Positions 17,436 to 25,190 of a stretch of 64,000 bases of DNA are shown piece by piece. The stretch is from the NCBI RefSeq assembly GCF_006546825.1, contig NZ_VICC01000006.1, positions 186,001-250,000 on the forward strand. The letters run 5' to 3'. Both the position numbers and the translations under genes were made by a program. Each line of letters begins with the position of its first letter. The first letter of the stretch is position 1. Source of the DNA: Actinomyces oris (lineage in GTDB: Bacteria > Actinomycetota > Actinomycetes > Actinomycetales > Actinomycetaceae). The notes beneath the pieces were generated by a model. That model searched no databases. It was not told the origin of the DNA and saw only the letters and a list, made by a program, of their open reading frames with translations.

Positions 17436-19082
17436 TCAGGCCTTGGCTGAGCGCAGTACCTGCTCGAGCCAGGCCCGGCGAGCCGTCAGCGCGGCCTCGG
17501 CCTCGGCGATCTTCTTGGCGTCACCGGCGGCCTGGGCGGCTGCCAGGTCCTTCTCCAGTCCGGCGATCGCGTCCTGGAGCTGACCGGCCAGGCCCTCGGC
17601 GCGGGCCTTGGTCTCCGGGTCGGTGCGGCGCCACTCGGCGTTCTCGGCCTCACGGATCGCGTCCTCGACGGCGCGCATGCGGCCCTCAATGCGACGCACG
17701 GCGCCGCGGGGGACCCGCCCGGCCTCCTCCCAGGCGTCCTGAATGGGGCGCAGGGCCTTCTTGGCGGCCTTGATGTCCTTGATGGGCAGGAGCGCTTCGG
17801 CCTTGGCCACCAGCGCTTCCTTGACCTTGAGGTTCTCGGCGAACTCGGCGTCGACGGCCTCGTCCTTGGCGCGGCGGGCGTCGTAGAAGACCTGCTGGGC
17901 GGCCCGGAAGCGGGCCCACAGGGCGTCGTCCTCCTTGCGGGAGGCGCGTCCGGCCTTCTTCCACTCGGCCAGCAGGTCACGGTACTTCGCGGAGGTGCCG
18001 GCCCAGTCGGTGGAGGTCTGCATCTCCTCGGCGCGCTTGATGAGCGCTTCCTTGGCGGCTCGCACCTGCGCCTGCTTGGCGTCCAGCTCGCTGAAGAACT
18101 GGCGGCGGTGACGGTCGAAGGTGGTGCGCGCGTGGGAGAAGCGCTTCCACAGCCCGTCCTCGGTGGGGCGGTCCAGGCGCGGCCCGCGCCGCTGCGCGGC
18201 CTTCCAGGACTCGAGCAGCTCACGCAGCTCGGCGCCGGAGTTCTTCCACTGCGTGCGGGCCGGGTCCTGCTCGGCGATGGCCTCAGCGCGCTCGACGATC
18301 GCCGTGCGCTCCTTGAGAGCCTGCTCCTTGGCGGCCGCGCGCTCGGCGGAGACGGCCTCGCGCCGCTCGGCGGCCACGGTCTTGAGCGCGGCGAAACGGG
18401 CCCGCAGTCCCTCCAGGTCGCCGACGGCGGCCGGCTCGGTGAGGGACTCGGAGATCGAGGACAGGGTCGAGTCGATCTCTCGGACGCTGAGCTGGGGCAG
18501 GCGGGTGGCGAACAGGTCGATGGTCGCCTTGAGGTCCAGGTAGCGGCGCACGTAGAAGGCCATGGCCTCGGCGATCGGGGCATCGGGGAACTGGCCGACC
18601 TCGCGCTCGGCGCCGCCGTCCTGCACGTAGACCCGGCCCTCACCGTCCACGCGTCCCCACTTGGCGGCGTCCATGGCCTCCTGCGGGTCGACGGCCGGCT
18701 CGGCAGGTGCCGCAGGCGCCGCTGCCGGGGCGGGCACCTCGGCCGGGGTCGGCGTGGCGTCCTCCTGCGCGGTCTCTACGGTCTGCTGCTTGTCAGCGGC
18801 CTGCTCGGCGGGCTCCTCAACGGTCTCGCCGGCGGGTTCATCGCTCACCGGCTCCGTCGGGGTGGGCGCCGAGGACGCTTCCGAGGTGCTGCTGGCTGCA
18901 GGCTCTGCGGGCTCTGTGGCCTCGGCCTCCGCAACGGGCGAGGAGGCGGCTTCAGGCGCCTGCTCCGTCGGGCTGGGCGCTGCCGACTCGTTCAGGTCAG
19001 TCGGCTGGATGGTCTGTTCAGTGTCTGACTGGCTATCAGGCTGGTTGTCAGACCGGTTGTCGGGCTGGATCCGCTCAGTCAC
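17436..19082 (-). CDS. DUF349 domain-containing protein
   Basis: A 548-residue cytoplasmic protein of unknown function. Residues 1-130 are acidic, Pro/Ala/Glu/Thr-rich and probably disordered. Then comes EAMDAAKWGRVDGEGRVYVQ and a series of about four helical DUF349 repeats of roughly 65 residues, each with a conserved Trp (for example LWKRFSHARTTFDRHR and LWARFRAAQQVFYDARR). The tail is coiled coil. DUF349 proteins sit near relA in many actinobacteria. The start is GTG at 19082, preceded by AAGGAG with 6-base spacing; the in-frame ATG at 19097 lies within that site and has none of its own. A CCCGGC/GCCGGG hairpin (19142-19159) lies in the upstream region. Confidence 0.88.
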   Translation of the reverse strand: MTERIQPDNRSDNQPDSQSDTEQTIQPTDLNESAAPSPTEQAPEAASSPVAEAEATEPAEPAASSTSEASSAPTPTEPVSDEPAGETVEEPAEQAADKQQTVETAQEDATPTPAEVPAPAAAPAAPAEPAVDPQEAMDAAKWGRVDGEGRVYVQDGGAEREVGQFPDAPIAEAMAFYVRRYLDLKATIDLFATRLPQLSVREIDSTLSSISESLTEPAAVGDLEGLRARFAALKTVAAERREAVSAERAAAKEQALKERTAIVERAEAIAEQDPARTQWKNSGAELRELLESWKAAQRRGPRLDRPTEDGLWKRFSHARTTFDRHRRQFFSELDAKQAQVRAAKEALIKRAEEMQTSTDWAGTSAKYRDLLAEWKKAGRASRKEDDALWARFRAAQQVFYDARRAKDEAVDAEFAENLKVKEALVAKAEALLPIKDIKAAKKALRPIQDAWEEAGRVPRGAVRRIEGRMRAVEDAIREAENAEWRRTDPETKARAEGLAGQLQDAIAGLEKDLAAAQAAGDAKKIAEAEAALTARRAWLEQVLRSAKA

Positions 19083-19390
19083 GGGATGCTCCTTCATGGT
19101 TGACGGGGAGGGAGCGGTATGACCGCTCCGTTCCGTTCGCGCCCGGCTCTCAAGCCGGGTGGTGGTGAGGTGCCGTCGGAGGACGGCAGTGTCGAAAGTC
19201 TACGTTCCCGCTGGCTCCATTCACCATCCTTCGCCCCACTGATTTCAGTTGACTCGTTGAGCGCCGGTGCCCCTCACGAGCGGGCCGGTGTCGGTTGCCC
19301 CAACCTCGTCGCCGGCTGGCGCTGTTAGCATGTGACCATGCTCGCGTGACTCGCCCCTGTGCCCCCACCACCTCATGCCAAGGACGAGTC
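19083..19390. promoter_or_regulatory. Divergent intergenic region with ABC-F leader and 3-codon mini-ORF
   Basis: This 308-base gap separates the divergent DUF349 and ABC-F genes. A predicted -10 for the minus-strand DUF349 gene (TAGACT, plus-strand 19197-19202) and a CCCGGC/GCCGGG hairpin lie on the left. On the right, TAGCAT at 19326-19331 is a -10 for the ABC-F gene. Six bases after it is ATG-CTC-GCG-TGA (19338-19349), a possible leaderless mini-ORF of three codons, 41 bases before the ABC-F start. Promoter spacing matches the leaderless genes of this window. Confidence 0.4.
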
Positions 19391-21004
19391 ATGCCTGCGA
19401 TCAGTTTCTCCCATGTCAGCTTCTCCTACACCTCCGCCCCCTTGCTGGAGGGCATCAACCTTACGGTCTCCGACGACGAACGCGTCTGCGTCGTCGGCCC
19501 CAACGGATCGGGGAAGTCCACGCTCCTGCGCCTGGCCACCGGTGAGCTGTCGCCTGACCACGGGACTGTCAGCGTGCCCGGGCAGCATGGCCCGCAGACG
19601 GCCAACTCGGAGGGGTCGACTGCCACGTCGATCGCGGGCTACCTCGACGCCGTCTGCGCTGAGACCCTGGACGCGCTTGATCGTTTCGAGCGCATGGGCG
19701 AGGCCATCGCCCAGGCCGGAGCTGAAACCGGCTCCCTCGCCGAGGAGTACGACTCGTTACTGACCCGGCTTGAGTCTCTCGATACCTGGAACCTTCCGGC
19801 TCGACGGGCTGAGGCGCTCGCCGGGCTGGGACTGGGGCGCGTGGATACAGGCCGCCTCGTCTCCTCCCTGTCGCCGGGCCAACGGGGGAGGCTGGAGATC
19901 GCCGCTCTGCTTCTTTCAGCCGGTCAGGCGCTGGTGCTCGACGAGCCCACCAACCACCTGGATGCCGGTAGCAGTAGTTACCTGAGCGAGATGATGGTGT
20001 CATGGCCCGGACCGGTCCTGTTCAACTCTCACGATCGTGCCTTCATTGACGAGGTGGCCACCGCCGTCGTTGACCTCGACACGGCGCCGTGGAAGGCACT
20101 CGCCACCGCCTCCGGGGACAGCGGCCCCATGGGTGCCTACCGGTGCTCGGGGCGATACAGCGACTACCTCGTGGACAAGGCGCACGCCAGGTCCTCCCAC
20201 CGCAGTCTTCATCAGCGTCAGCAGGAGCAGCGGCGCAAGCTCGTGCGTCACCGTCGCGACTCCGAGATCGTTGGGCACAGCGGGGCAGCACCTCGGACCG
20301 AGGCCCGCATGGCCCGGAAGTTCTACGCCGATCGTGCCCAGCGCGTCTCCACCCGGCGTAAGACGCAGGACGACCGCCGGCTGGAGGCGCTCGCCAGTAC
20401 CGAGGTGCGCAGGCCCCGCTCCTACGACCTGCAGCTACGTCTGACTGAACCGGCGCTGCGAACAGGGATGGCGGTCTCTGCCCGGTCAGCTGCCGTACCC
20501 GGGCGCCTTGCACCGGTCACGGTCGATGTCATGGCAGGCGAGCACCTGCTGGTCACCGGCGCCAATGGGAGCGGCAAGTCCACGCTTCTGAGCTGGATGG
20601 GTAGGCGGTCAGCTCCCACGGAGGACTCCGTCGGCGGCCTCACGGTATCCGGTTCTGTGTTCGGGATACCGCAGCACCTGCCGAAACTCGGTGACCCAGG
20701 GGTGGATGAGAACGTGTGGACCGAGGGGATCGGGGACCGCGGCCGGGGGTCTCTGCACCCGCGCCTGTGGAACCGTCCCATCAGCGAGCTCTCCGACGGC
20801 AACCAGCGCCGCGTTCAGTTGGCCCTGGCCGCTGCTGCTGGGTCTGAGGTGCTTGTCGTCGACGAGCCCACGAACTACCTGGATCTGGACGCCCTCGAGA
20901 TGCTCGAGGCCGCTGTGAGGACATGGACGGGCACGCTCATCGTCGCCAGCCACGACCGCTGGCTCATTGAGCACTGGTGGGGTCGGCGGCTTCACCTTCG
21001 GTGA
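19391..21004 (+). CDS. ABC-F family ATPase (possible ribosome protection protein)
   Basis: A 537-residue duplicated ABC ATPase with no membrane segments, as in ABC-F proteins that act on the ribosome and, in some members, give resistance to macrolides, lincosamides or pleuromutilins. NBD1 has Walker A GPNGSGKST, signature LSPGQRGRLEIA and VLDEPTNHLDAG. NBD2 has GANGSGKST, a divergent signature LSDGNQRRVQLA and VVDEPTNYLDLD. Each ends with SHDR. The linker (about 250-330) is Arg/His/Gln-rich, as in antibiotic-resistance ABC-Fs. Whether it protects against a drug cannot be told from the sequence. The ATG at 19391 follows AAGGACGAG. Confidence 0.9.
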   Translation: MPAISFSHVSFSYTSAPLLEGINLTVSDDERVCVVGPNGSGKSTLLRLATGELSPDHGTVSVPGQHGPQTANSEGSTATSIAGYLDAVCAETLDALDRFERMGEAIAQAGAETGSLAEEYDSLLTRLESLDTWNLPARRAEALAGLGLGRVDTGRLVSSLSPGQRGRLEIAALLLSAGQALVLDEPTNHLDAGSSSYLSEMMVSWPGPVLFNSHDRAFIDEVATAVVDLDTAPWKALATASGDSGPMGAYRCSGRYSDYLVDKAHARSSHRSLHQRQQEQRRKLVRHRRDSEIVGHSGAAPRTEARMARKFYADRAQRVSTRRKTQDDRRLEALASTEVRRPRSYDLQLRLTEPALRTGMAVSARSAAVPGRLAPVTVDVMAGEHLLVTGANGSGKSTLLSWMGRRSAPTEDSVGGLTVSGSVFGIPQHLPKLGDPGVDENVWTEGIGDRGRGSLHPRLWNRPISELSDGNQRRVQLALAAAAGSEVLVVDEPTNYLDLDALEMLEAAVRTWTGTLIVASHDRWLIEHWWGRRLHLR

Positions 21005-21072
21005 GCCGGCCGGGTCCTGTGGACCTGAGCAGCTCTTTGACCCGTATCGACACTGTTCCCAGACGGCCCAAG

Positions 21073-21078
21073 TAGGGT
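21073..21078 (+). promoter_or_regulatory. Predicted -10 TAGGGT, leaderless hydrolase gene
   Basis: TAGGGT is followed by exactly six bases (gggggc) and the ATG at 21085. The same 15-base string, TAGGGTgggggcATG, occurs before the Sua5-like gene at 46674. No ribosome binding site is present, so the transcript is predicted to be leaderless. Confidence 0.6.
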
Positions 21079-21084
21079 GGGGGC

Positions 21085-21900
21085 ATGATCTTGGAGCGCA
21101 CCATCGCACCCGTGTTCGCCGCCAACTGCTACGTCCTGGCCGCAGGTCCGGGCGAACCCGCCCTCGTCGTCGACCCTGGAGCCGGTGCCGCCCGCGGGGC
21201 GCTGGCCCTGCTTCGCTCCCATCGGCTCACCCTGAGCGCCATCCTGCTCACCCACGGTCACGCCGACCACGTGTGGGACTGCCAGGCGCTCATCGAGGCC
21301 GCCCACGCCGAGGGCCTGCTCACCAGTGACGACGCCGTCGACGTGCCGGTATACATCCCCGAGCGCGACCGCTACCGGCTCGAGGAGCCCGACATCACCA
21401 CCGGTATCAGCGCCAACGGCATGACCTTCACCGACATGGCCGGCAGTGAGTGGAAGCAGCCCGCCGACATCCGTCTCTTCCCGGGAGACGGCTTCTCCCA
21501 GGCCATCGAGCTGGCCCCCGGTATCGCGCTGCGCGCGGTCCCCGCCCCGGGCCACTCGGAGGGCTCCACGCTGTTCTTCTTCGAGGCCCGCCTGGCCGAC
21601 AACGCCTTACTCTACGAGGCCGAGGTCATCGATGACGACCCTGCCGTTGCCGACGAGGAGCACTCCTACCTCATGGCCCTCGACGGCGACGTCATCTTCA
21701 AAGGTTCCGTCGGACGCACCGATCTGCCCGGCGGGGACCAGGTGCAGATGCTCGCCACCTTGCGCTTCCTGGCCAACGCCGTCGACCCGGCCACCATCCT
21801 GTTGCCCGGGCACGGCGCAGTGACCACCATGGAGCACGAGCACCACGGCAACCCCTACCTCGCCGAGGCCAAGATCCGTGGGGGAGACCTCAAGGCCTGA
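21085..21900 (+). CDS. Metallo-beta-lactamase-fold hydrolase (glyoxalase II-like)
   Basis: A 271-residue cytoplasmic protein of the MBL superfamily. It has the metal motif LLTHGHADHVWD (HxHxDH), a second His in PAPGHSEGSTLFF, the metal-bridging Asp region LDGDVIFKGSVGRTDLPGGD and the last His in LLPGHG. The layout is that of hydroxyacylglutathione hydrolase-like proteins. The substrate is unknown, and actinobacteria generally use mycothiol rather than glutathione. A roughly 50-residue insertion (Asp/Glu-rich, VIDDDPAVADEEHSYLMA) precedes the third motif. It lies just before hisS, a common actinobacterial arrangement. Confidence 0.88.
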   Translation: MILERTIAPVFAANCYVLAAGPGEPALVVDPGAGAARGALALLRSHRLTLSAILLTHGHADHVWDCQALIEAAHAEGLLTSDDAVDVPVYIPERDRYRLEEPDITTGISANGMTFTDMAGSEWKQPADIRLFPGDGFSQAIELAPGIALRAVPAPGHSEGSTLFFFEARLADNALLYEAEVIDDDPAVADEEHSYLMALDGDVIFKGSVGRTDLPGGDQVQMLATLRFLANAVDPATILLPGHGAVTTMEHEHHGNPYLAEAKIRGGDLKA

Positions 21901-21947
21901 TGGCGCCAGGGCCCGACGGTGACGCGCAGGCTCACTGCTCGTCATGA

Positions 21948-21953
21948 CACAAT
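21948..21953 (+). promoter_or_regulatory. Possible -10 (CACAAT) for hisS
   Basis: CACAAT ends 7 bases before the hisS ATG at 21961 and no ribosome binding site is visible, so hisS may be leaderless. The hexamer lacks the first T of TANNNT, so this is weaker than the other cases. Confidence 0.35.
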
Positions 21954-21960
21954 GCGGACC

Positions 21961-23397
21961 ATGGCACAGGTACGACAAGCTCTCTCCTCACTGTCCGGCT
22001 TCCCCGAGTGGCTCCCCGCGGGCCACATCGTCGAGCAGCACTTCGTCGACATCCTGCGCCGCACCTTCGAGCTCCACGGCTTCAGCGGCATCCATACCCG
22101 CGCCGTCGAGCCACTGAGCGAGCTGACGAAGAAGGGGGAGACCTCTAAGGAGGTCTACCTGCTCAGCCGCCTTCAGGCCGATCCTGCCGACGCCGAGTCC
22201 GAGACGGAGCCGCGCAAGCAGCTGGGGCTCCACTTCGACCTGACCGTCCCCTTCGCCCGCTACGTCGTGGACAATGCCGGGCTGCTGACCTTCCCCTTCA
22301 AGCGCTACCAGATCCAGAAGGTCTGGCGCGGGGAACGGCCCCAGGAGGGACGCTTCCGCGAGTTCATCCAGGCCGATATCGACATCGTCGGTGACGGTGC
22401 CCTGCCGCTCCACCACGACGTCGAGGTCCCCCTCATCATGCACGAGGCGCTCAGCGCCCTGCCGGTGCCCGCGGTCACCATCCACGTCTCCAACCGCAAG
22501 GTCGCCCAGGGCTTCTACCAGTCGATCGGCATTGACACCGACCGGCTCATCGAGGTTCTGCGCGTGGTCGACAAGCTCGACAAGATCGGTCCCGAGAAGG
22601 TGGCCGCCGAGCTCACCCAGAGCGTCGGCACCACCGCGCAGCAGGCGGCACAGGCCCTCAGGCTCGCCACCATCACCGGCACCGATGGTCAGGACGTCTC
22701 CGATCAGGTCCTGCGGGCGCTGGCCGGCGCCGAGCCCACCGAGCTCCTCATCGAGGGCCTGGCCGAGCTGACCGCCCTGCTCGAGGCCACTGGACGCCGC
22801 CGCCCCGGCGCCGTCATCGCCGACCTCAAGATCGCTCGCGGACTGGACTACTACACCGGCACCGTCTACGAGTCCTTCATGGCAGGCCACGAGGATCTGG
22901 GCTCAGTGTGCTCCGGGGGCCGCTACGACTCCCTGGCCACCAACGGCAAGCGCACCTTCCCCGGTGTGGGCATCTCCATCGGCCTGTCCCGGCTCCTGGC
23001 CCGCGTCATCGGCGAGGGCCTGGTGCAGGTCAGTCGAGCCGTGCCCACGACGGTGCTCGTGGCCGTCACCGACGAGGCCCACCGCTCGGCCTCTGACGCC
23101 GTCGCCGATGCGCTGCGCGCCCGCGGCATCAGCACCGACGTGGCCCCCAGCGCCGCCAAGTTCGGTAAGCAGATCAAGGCCGCGGACAAGCGTTCCATTC
23201 CCTTCGTGTGGTTCCCCGGTTCTGAGGGGGCCCCCGACTCGGTCAAGGACATCCGCTCCGGCGAGCAGGTCGAGGCCGACGCCGCCACCTGGCAGCCGCC
23301 CGCCGAGGATGCCGCCCCCCGGATCACCGTCAGCCCGGCTGCGGATTGCTCCCCGGCCGATGGCCAGGACGGCTGCGAGGTCGACTCAGCCTCATGA
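21961..23397 (+). CDS. hisS: Histidyl-tRNA synthetase
   Basis: Charges tRNA-His. The 478-residue class II synthetase has LSGFPEWLP near the start, motif 2 (QKVWRGERPQEGRFREFIQADIDIVG is split over about 118-143), the HisA motifs LKIARGLDYYTGTVYE and SGGRYDSL, motif 3 GVGISIGLSRLL and an anticodon-binding domain (TVLVAVTDEAH onward). The ATG at 21961 gives the conserved N-terminus; upstream in-frame codons to 21919 are unconserved. The stop overlaps the following GTPase gene by 4 bases. Confidence 0.95.
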   Translation: MAQVRQALSSLSGFPEWLPAGHIVEQHFVDILRRTFELHGFSGIHTRAVEPLSELTKKGETSKEVYLLSRLQADPADAESETEPRKQLGLHFDLTVPFARYVVDNAGLLTFPFKRYQIQKVWRGERPQEGRFREFIQADIDIVGDGALPLHHDVEVPLIMHEALSALPVPAVTIHVSNRKVAQGFYQSIGIDTDRLIEVLRVVDKLDKIGPEKVAAELTQSVGTTAQQAAQALRLATITGTDGQDVSDQVLRALAGAEPTELLIEGLAELTALLEATGRRRPGAVIADLKIARGLDYYTGTVYESFMAGHEDLGSVCSGGRYDSLATNGKRTFPGVGISIGLSRLLARVIGEGLVQVSRAVPTTVLVAVTDEAHRSASDAVADALRARGISTDVAPSAAKFGKQIKAADKRSIPFVWFPGSEGAPDSVKDIRSGEQVEADAATWQPPAEDAAPRITVSPAADCSPADGQDGCEVDSAS

Positions 23398-25190
23398 CCA
23401 CGAGCCGGAGCGAGTCCAGCAGCACGCACCACGTCCAGCAGGCGACCATGGCGCTGTCTGCTCTCCGGGACAGCCTGACGGCCCTGTCCATGCCCTATGT
23501 CCTTCAGGGAACCGCCGCCGCCTCGGACAAGGCCACGCTCATCCGTGACCAGCTCGGTGACTACGTCCTTCCCCGCCTGGCCAGCCTGGACGCACCGCTG
23601 CTGGCCGTGGTGGGCGGCTCGACCGGGGCCGGCAAGTCGACCCTCGTGTCCTCGCTCGTTCGCCGGCATGTGGCCAGGGCCTCGGCGATCCGCCCCACCA
23701 CGCGCCGCCCCCTGCTGCTGCACGCACCGACCGACGCCGCCTGGTTCGACACCGACCGGGTCCTGGGGTCTCTGTCGCGCATGCGCGTGGACGCCGACGC
23801 ACCGGCGAGCCCGGCCACCGATCACACCCCCAGAGAGCTCGAGCTGCGGGCCTGCGAGGGGTTGCCCGAGGGACTGGCGATCGTGGACGCACCTGATGTC
23901 GACTCCGTGGTCGAGGACAACCGGGACCTGGCTGCCACGCTCCTGGCCGGGGCGGACCTGTGGATCTTCGTCACCACGGCGGCCCGCTACGCCGACGCAG
24001 TTCCCTGGGAGCACCTGCGGGCCGCGGCCGAGCGGCACATCACGGCCGCGATCGTCCTGGACCGCGTACCGCAGGGCGCGCAGATCGAGGTGGAGGCCGA
24101 CCTGCGGCGCCGGCTCGCGCAGGCGCACCTGGCCGAGGCACCCGTCTTCACGATTCCCGAGACCGCTCTGGACGATGACGGCTTCCTGCCCGAGTCCTGC
24201 GTCTCGCCGCTGCGCCAGTGGTTGGGGGCGCTGGCCTCCGACGCAGCTGCTCGCCAGGACGTCGCGCACCGCAGTCTGACCGGCGCCATTGGTTCCCTCC
24301 TGGCGCAGAGCGAGCTGCTCGCCGTCGAGCTGGCCTCCCAGGAGGCCGAGCACGCCGAGCTGCGGCGAGCAGCCACCTCCGAGCACGATGACGCTCTCGA
24401 GCGCGTCATCGAGGCCACCGAGGACGGCTCCATGCTGCATGGCGAGGTGCTGGCCCGCTGGCAGGAGTTCGTGGGCACCGGAGACCTGTTCCGGTCCTTG
24501 GAGGTGCAGGTGGGGCGGGTCCGCGACCGCGTCACGTCGCTTCTGCGGGGACGTCCGGCGCCGGCCAAGCGCGTCGAGCAGGCGATCGGCTCCTCCTTGG
24601 TTGAGCTCCTGGTCGCCGAGTCCCAACGGGCCTGCCTGGCCACGGAACGCTCCTGGAGACGGGCCGGCACCTCCCAGCAGGCGCTCAACCGGGCTCTGGC
24701 GGAGGTGCCCAGTCAGACCGGCCTGGAGGTTGTCGCCGCGGCCCTCGTCCACGACTGGCAGCGTCAGGTTCTCACGCTCGTTCGATCCGAGGGGTCTGAC
24801 AAGCGGCTCACTGCCCGTTTGCTGTCCCTGGGGGTCAACGGCGCCGGAGTCGTTCTCATGATTCTCGTCTTCGCTCACACCGGTGGACTGACCGGGGGAG
24901 AGGTGGGGATCGCGGGAGGCACCGCCATCCTGGCTCAGCGTGTCCTGGAGGCCGTCTTCGGGGACCAGGCGATGCGCGGCATGACCAAGCGGGCCCGGGA
25001 GGACCTCAGCGAGCGTGCCACGGCTCTGTTCGCCAACCAGGCGAAGTGCTTCACCGACGCTCTTCCGCTGCCCACCCCGAGCGCGGACACGCTGCGAGAA
25101 CAGCTTCGGGCCTGCCAGGAGGCGGCCACGTCCTTGCGCGTCCTGCCGGCTGCCCGCGGTCGCCGTACGGCCGGGAGGAGGGTCAGGTGA
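23394..25190 (+). CDS. Dynamin-like membrane GTPase, first of a pair
   Basis: A 598-residue GTPase. G1 is VVGGSTGAGKSTLV (about 72-85), the Thr-rich switch is IRPTTRRP, and G3 is IVDAPDVDS (DxxG replaced by DAPD). LDRVP lies where the G4 motif is expected. A long helical region (280-470) leads to a hydrophobic pair of helices (about 475-515, VNGAGVVLMILVFA and GIAGGTAILA). The C-terminal part is helical and basic. This is the layout of bacterial dynamin-like proteins, which occur as co-encoded pairs (DynA/DynB in Streptomyces, IniA/IniC in mycobacteria) and remodel membranes or support division. The start overlaps the hisS stop (ATGA). It overlaps the second GTPase gene by 4 bases. Confidence 0.8.
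   Translation: MTTSRSESSSTHHVQQATMALSALRDSLTALSMPYVLQGTAAASDKATLIRDQLGDYVLPRLASLDAPLLAVVGGSTGAGKSTLVSSLVRRHVARASAIRPTTRRPLLLHAPTDAAWFDTDRVLGSLSRMRVDADAPASPATDHTPRELELRACEGLPEGLAIVDAPDVDSVVEDNRDLAATLLAGADLWIFVTTAARYADAVPWEHLRAAAERHITAAIVLDRVPQGAQIEVEADLRRRLAQAHLAEAPVFTIPETALDDDGFLPESCVSPLRQWLGALASDAAARQDVAHRSLTGAIGSLLAQSELLAVELASQEAEHAELRRAATSEHDDALERVIEATEDGSMLHGEVLARWQEFVGTGDLFRSLEVQVGRVRDRVTSLLRGRPAPAKRVEQAIGSSLVELLVAESQRACLATERSWRRAGTSQQALNRALAEVPSQTGLEVVAAALVHDWQRQVLTLVRSEGSDKRLTARLLSLGVNGAGVVLMILVFAHTGGLTGGEVGIAGGTAILAQRVLEAVFGDQAMRGMTKRAREDLSERATALFANQAKCFTDALPLPTPSADTLREQLRACQEAATSLRVLPAARGRRTAGRRVR

Noticed and set aside
18108-19028. 306-residue open frame on the plus strand
   Set aside because: Antisense shadow of the DUF349 gene, with Leu/Gly/Arg repeats only.
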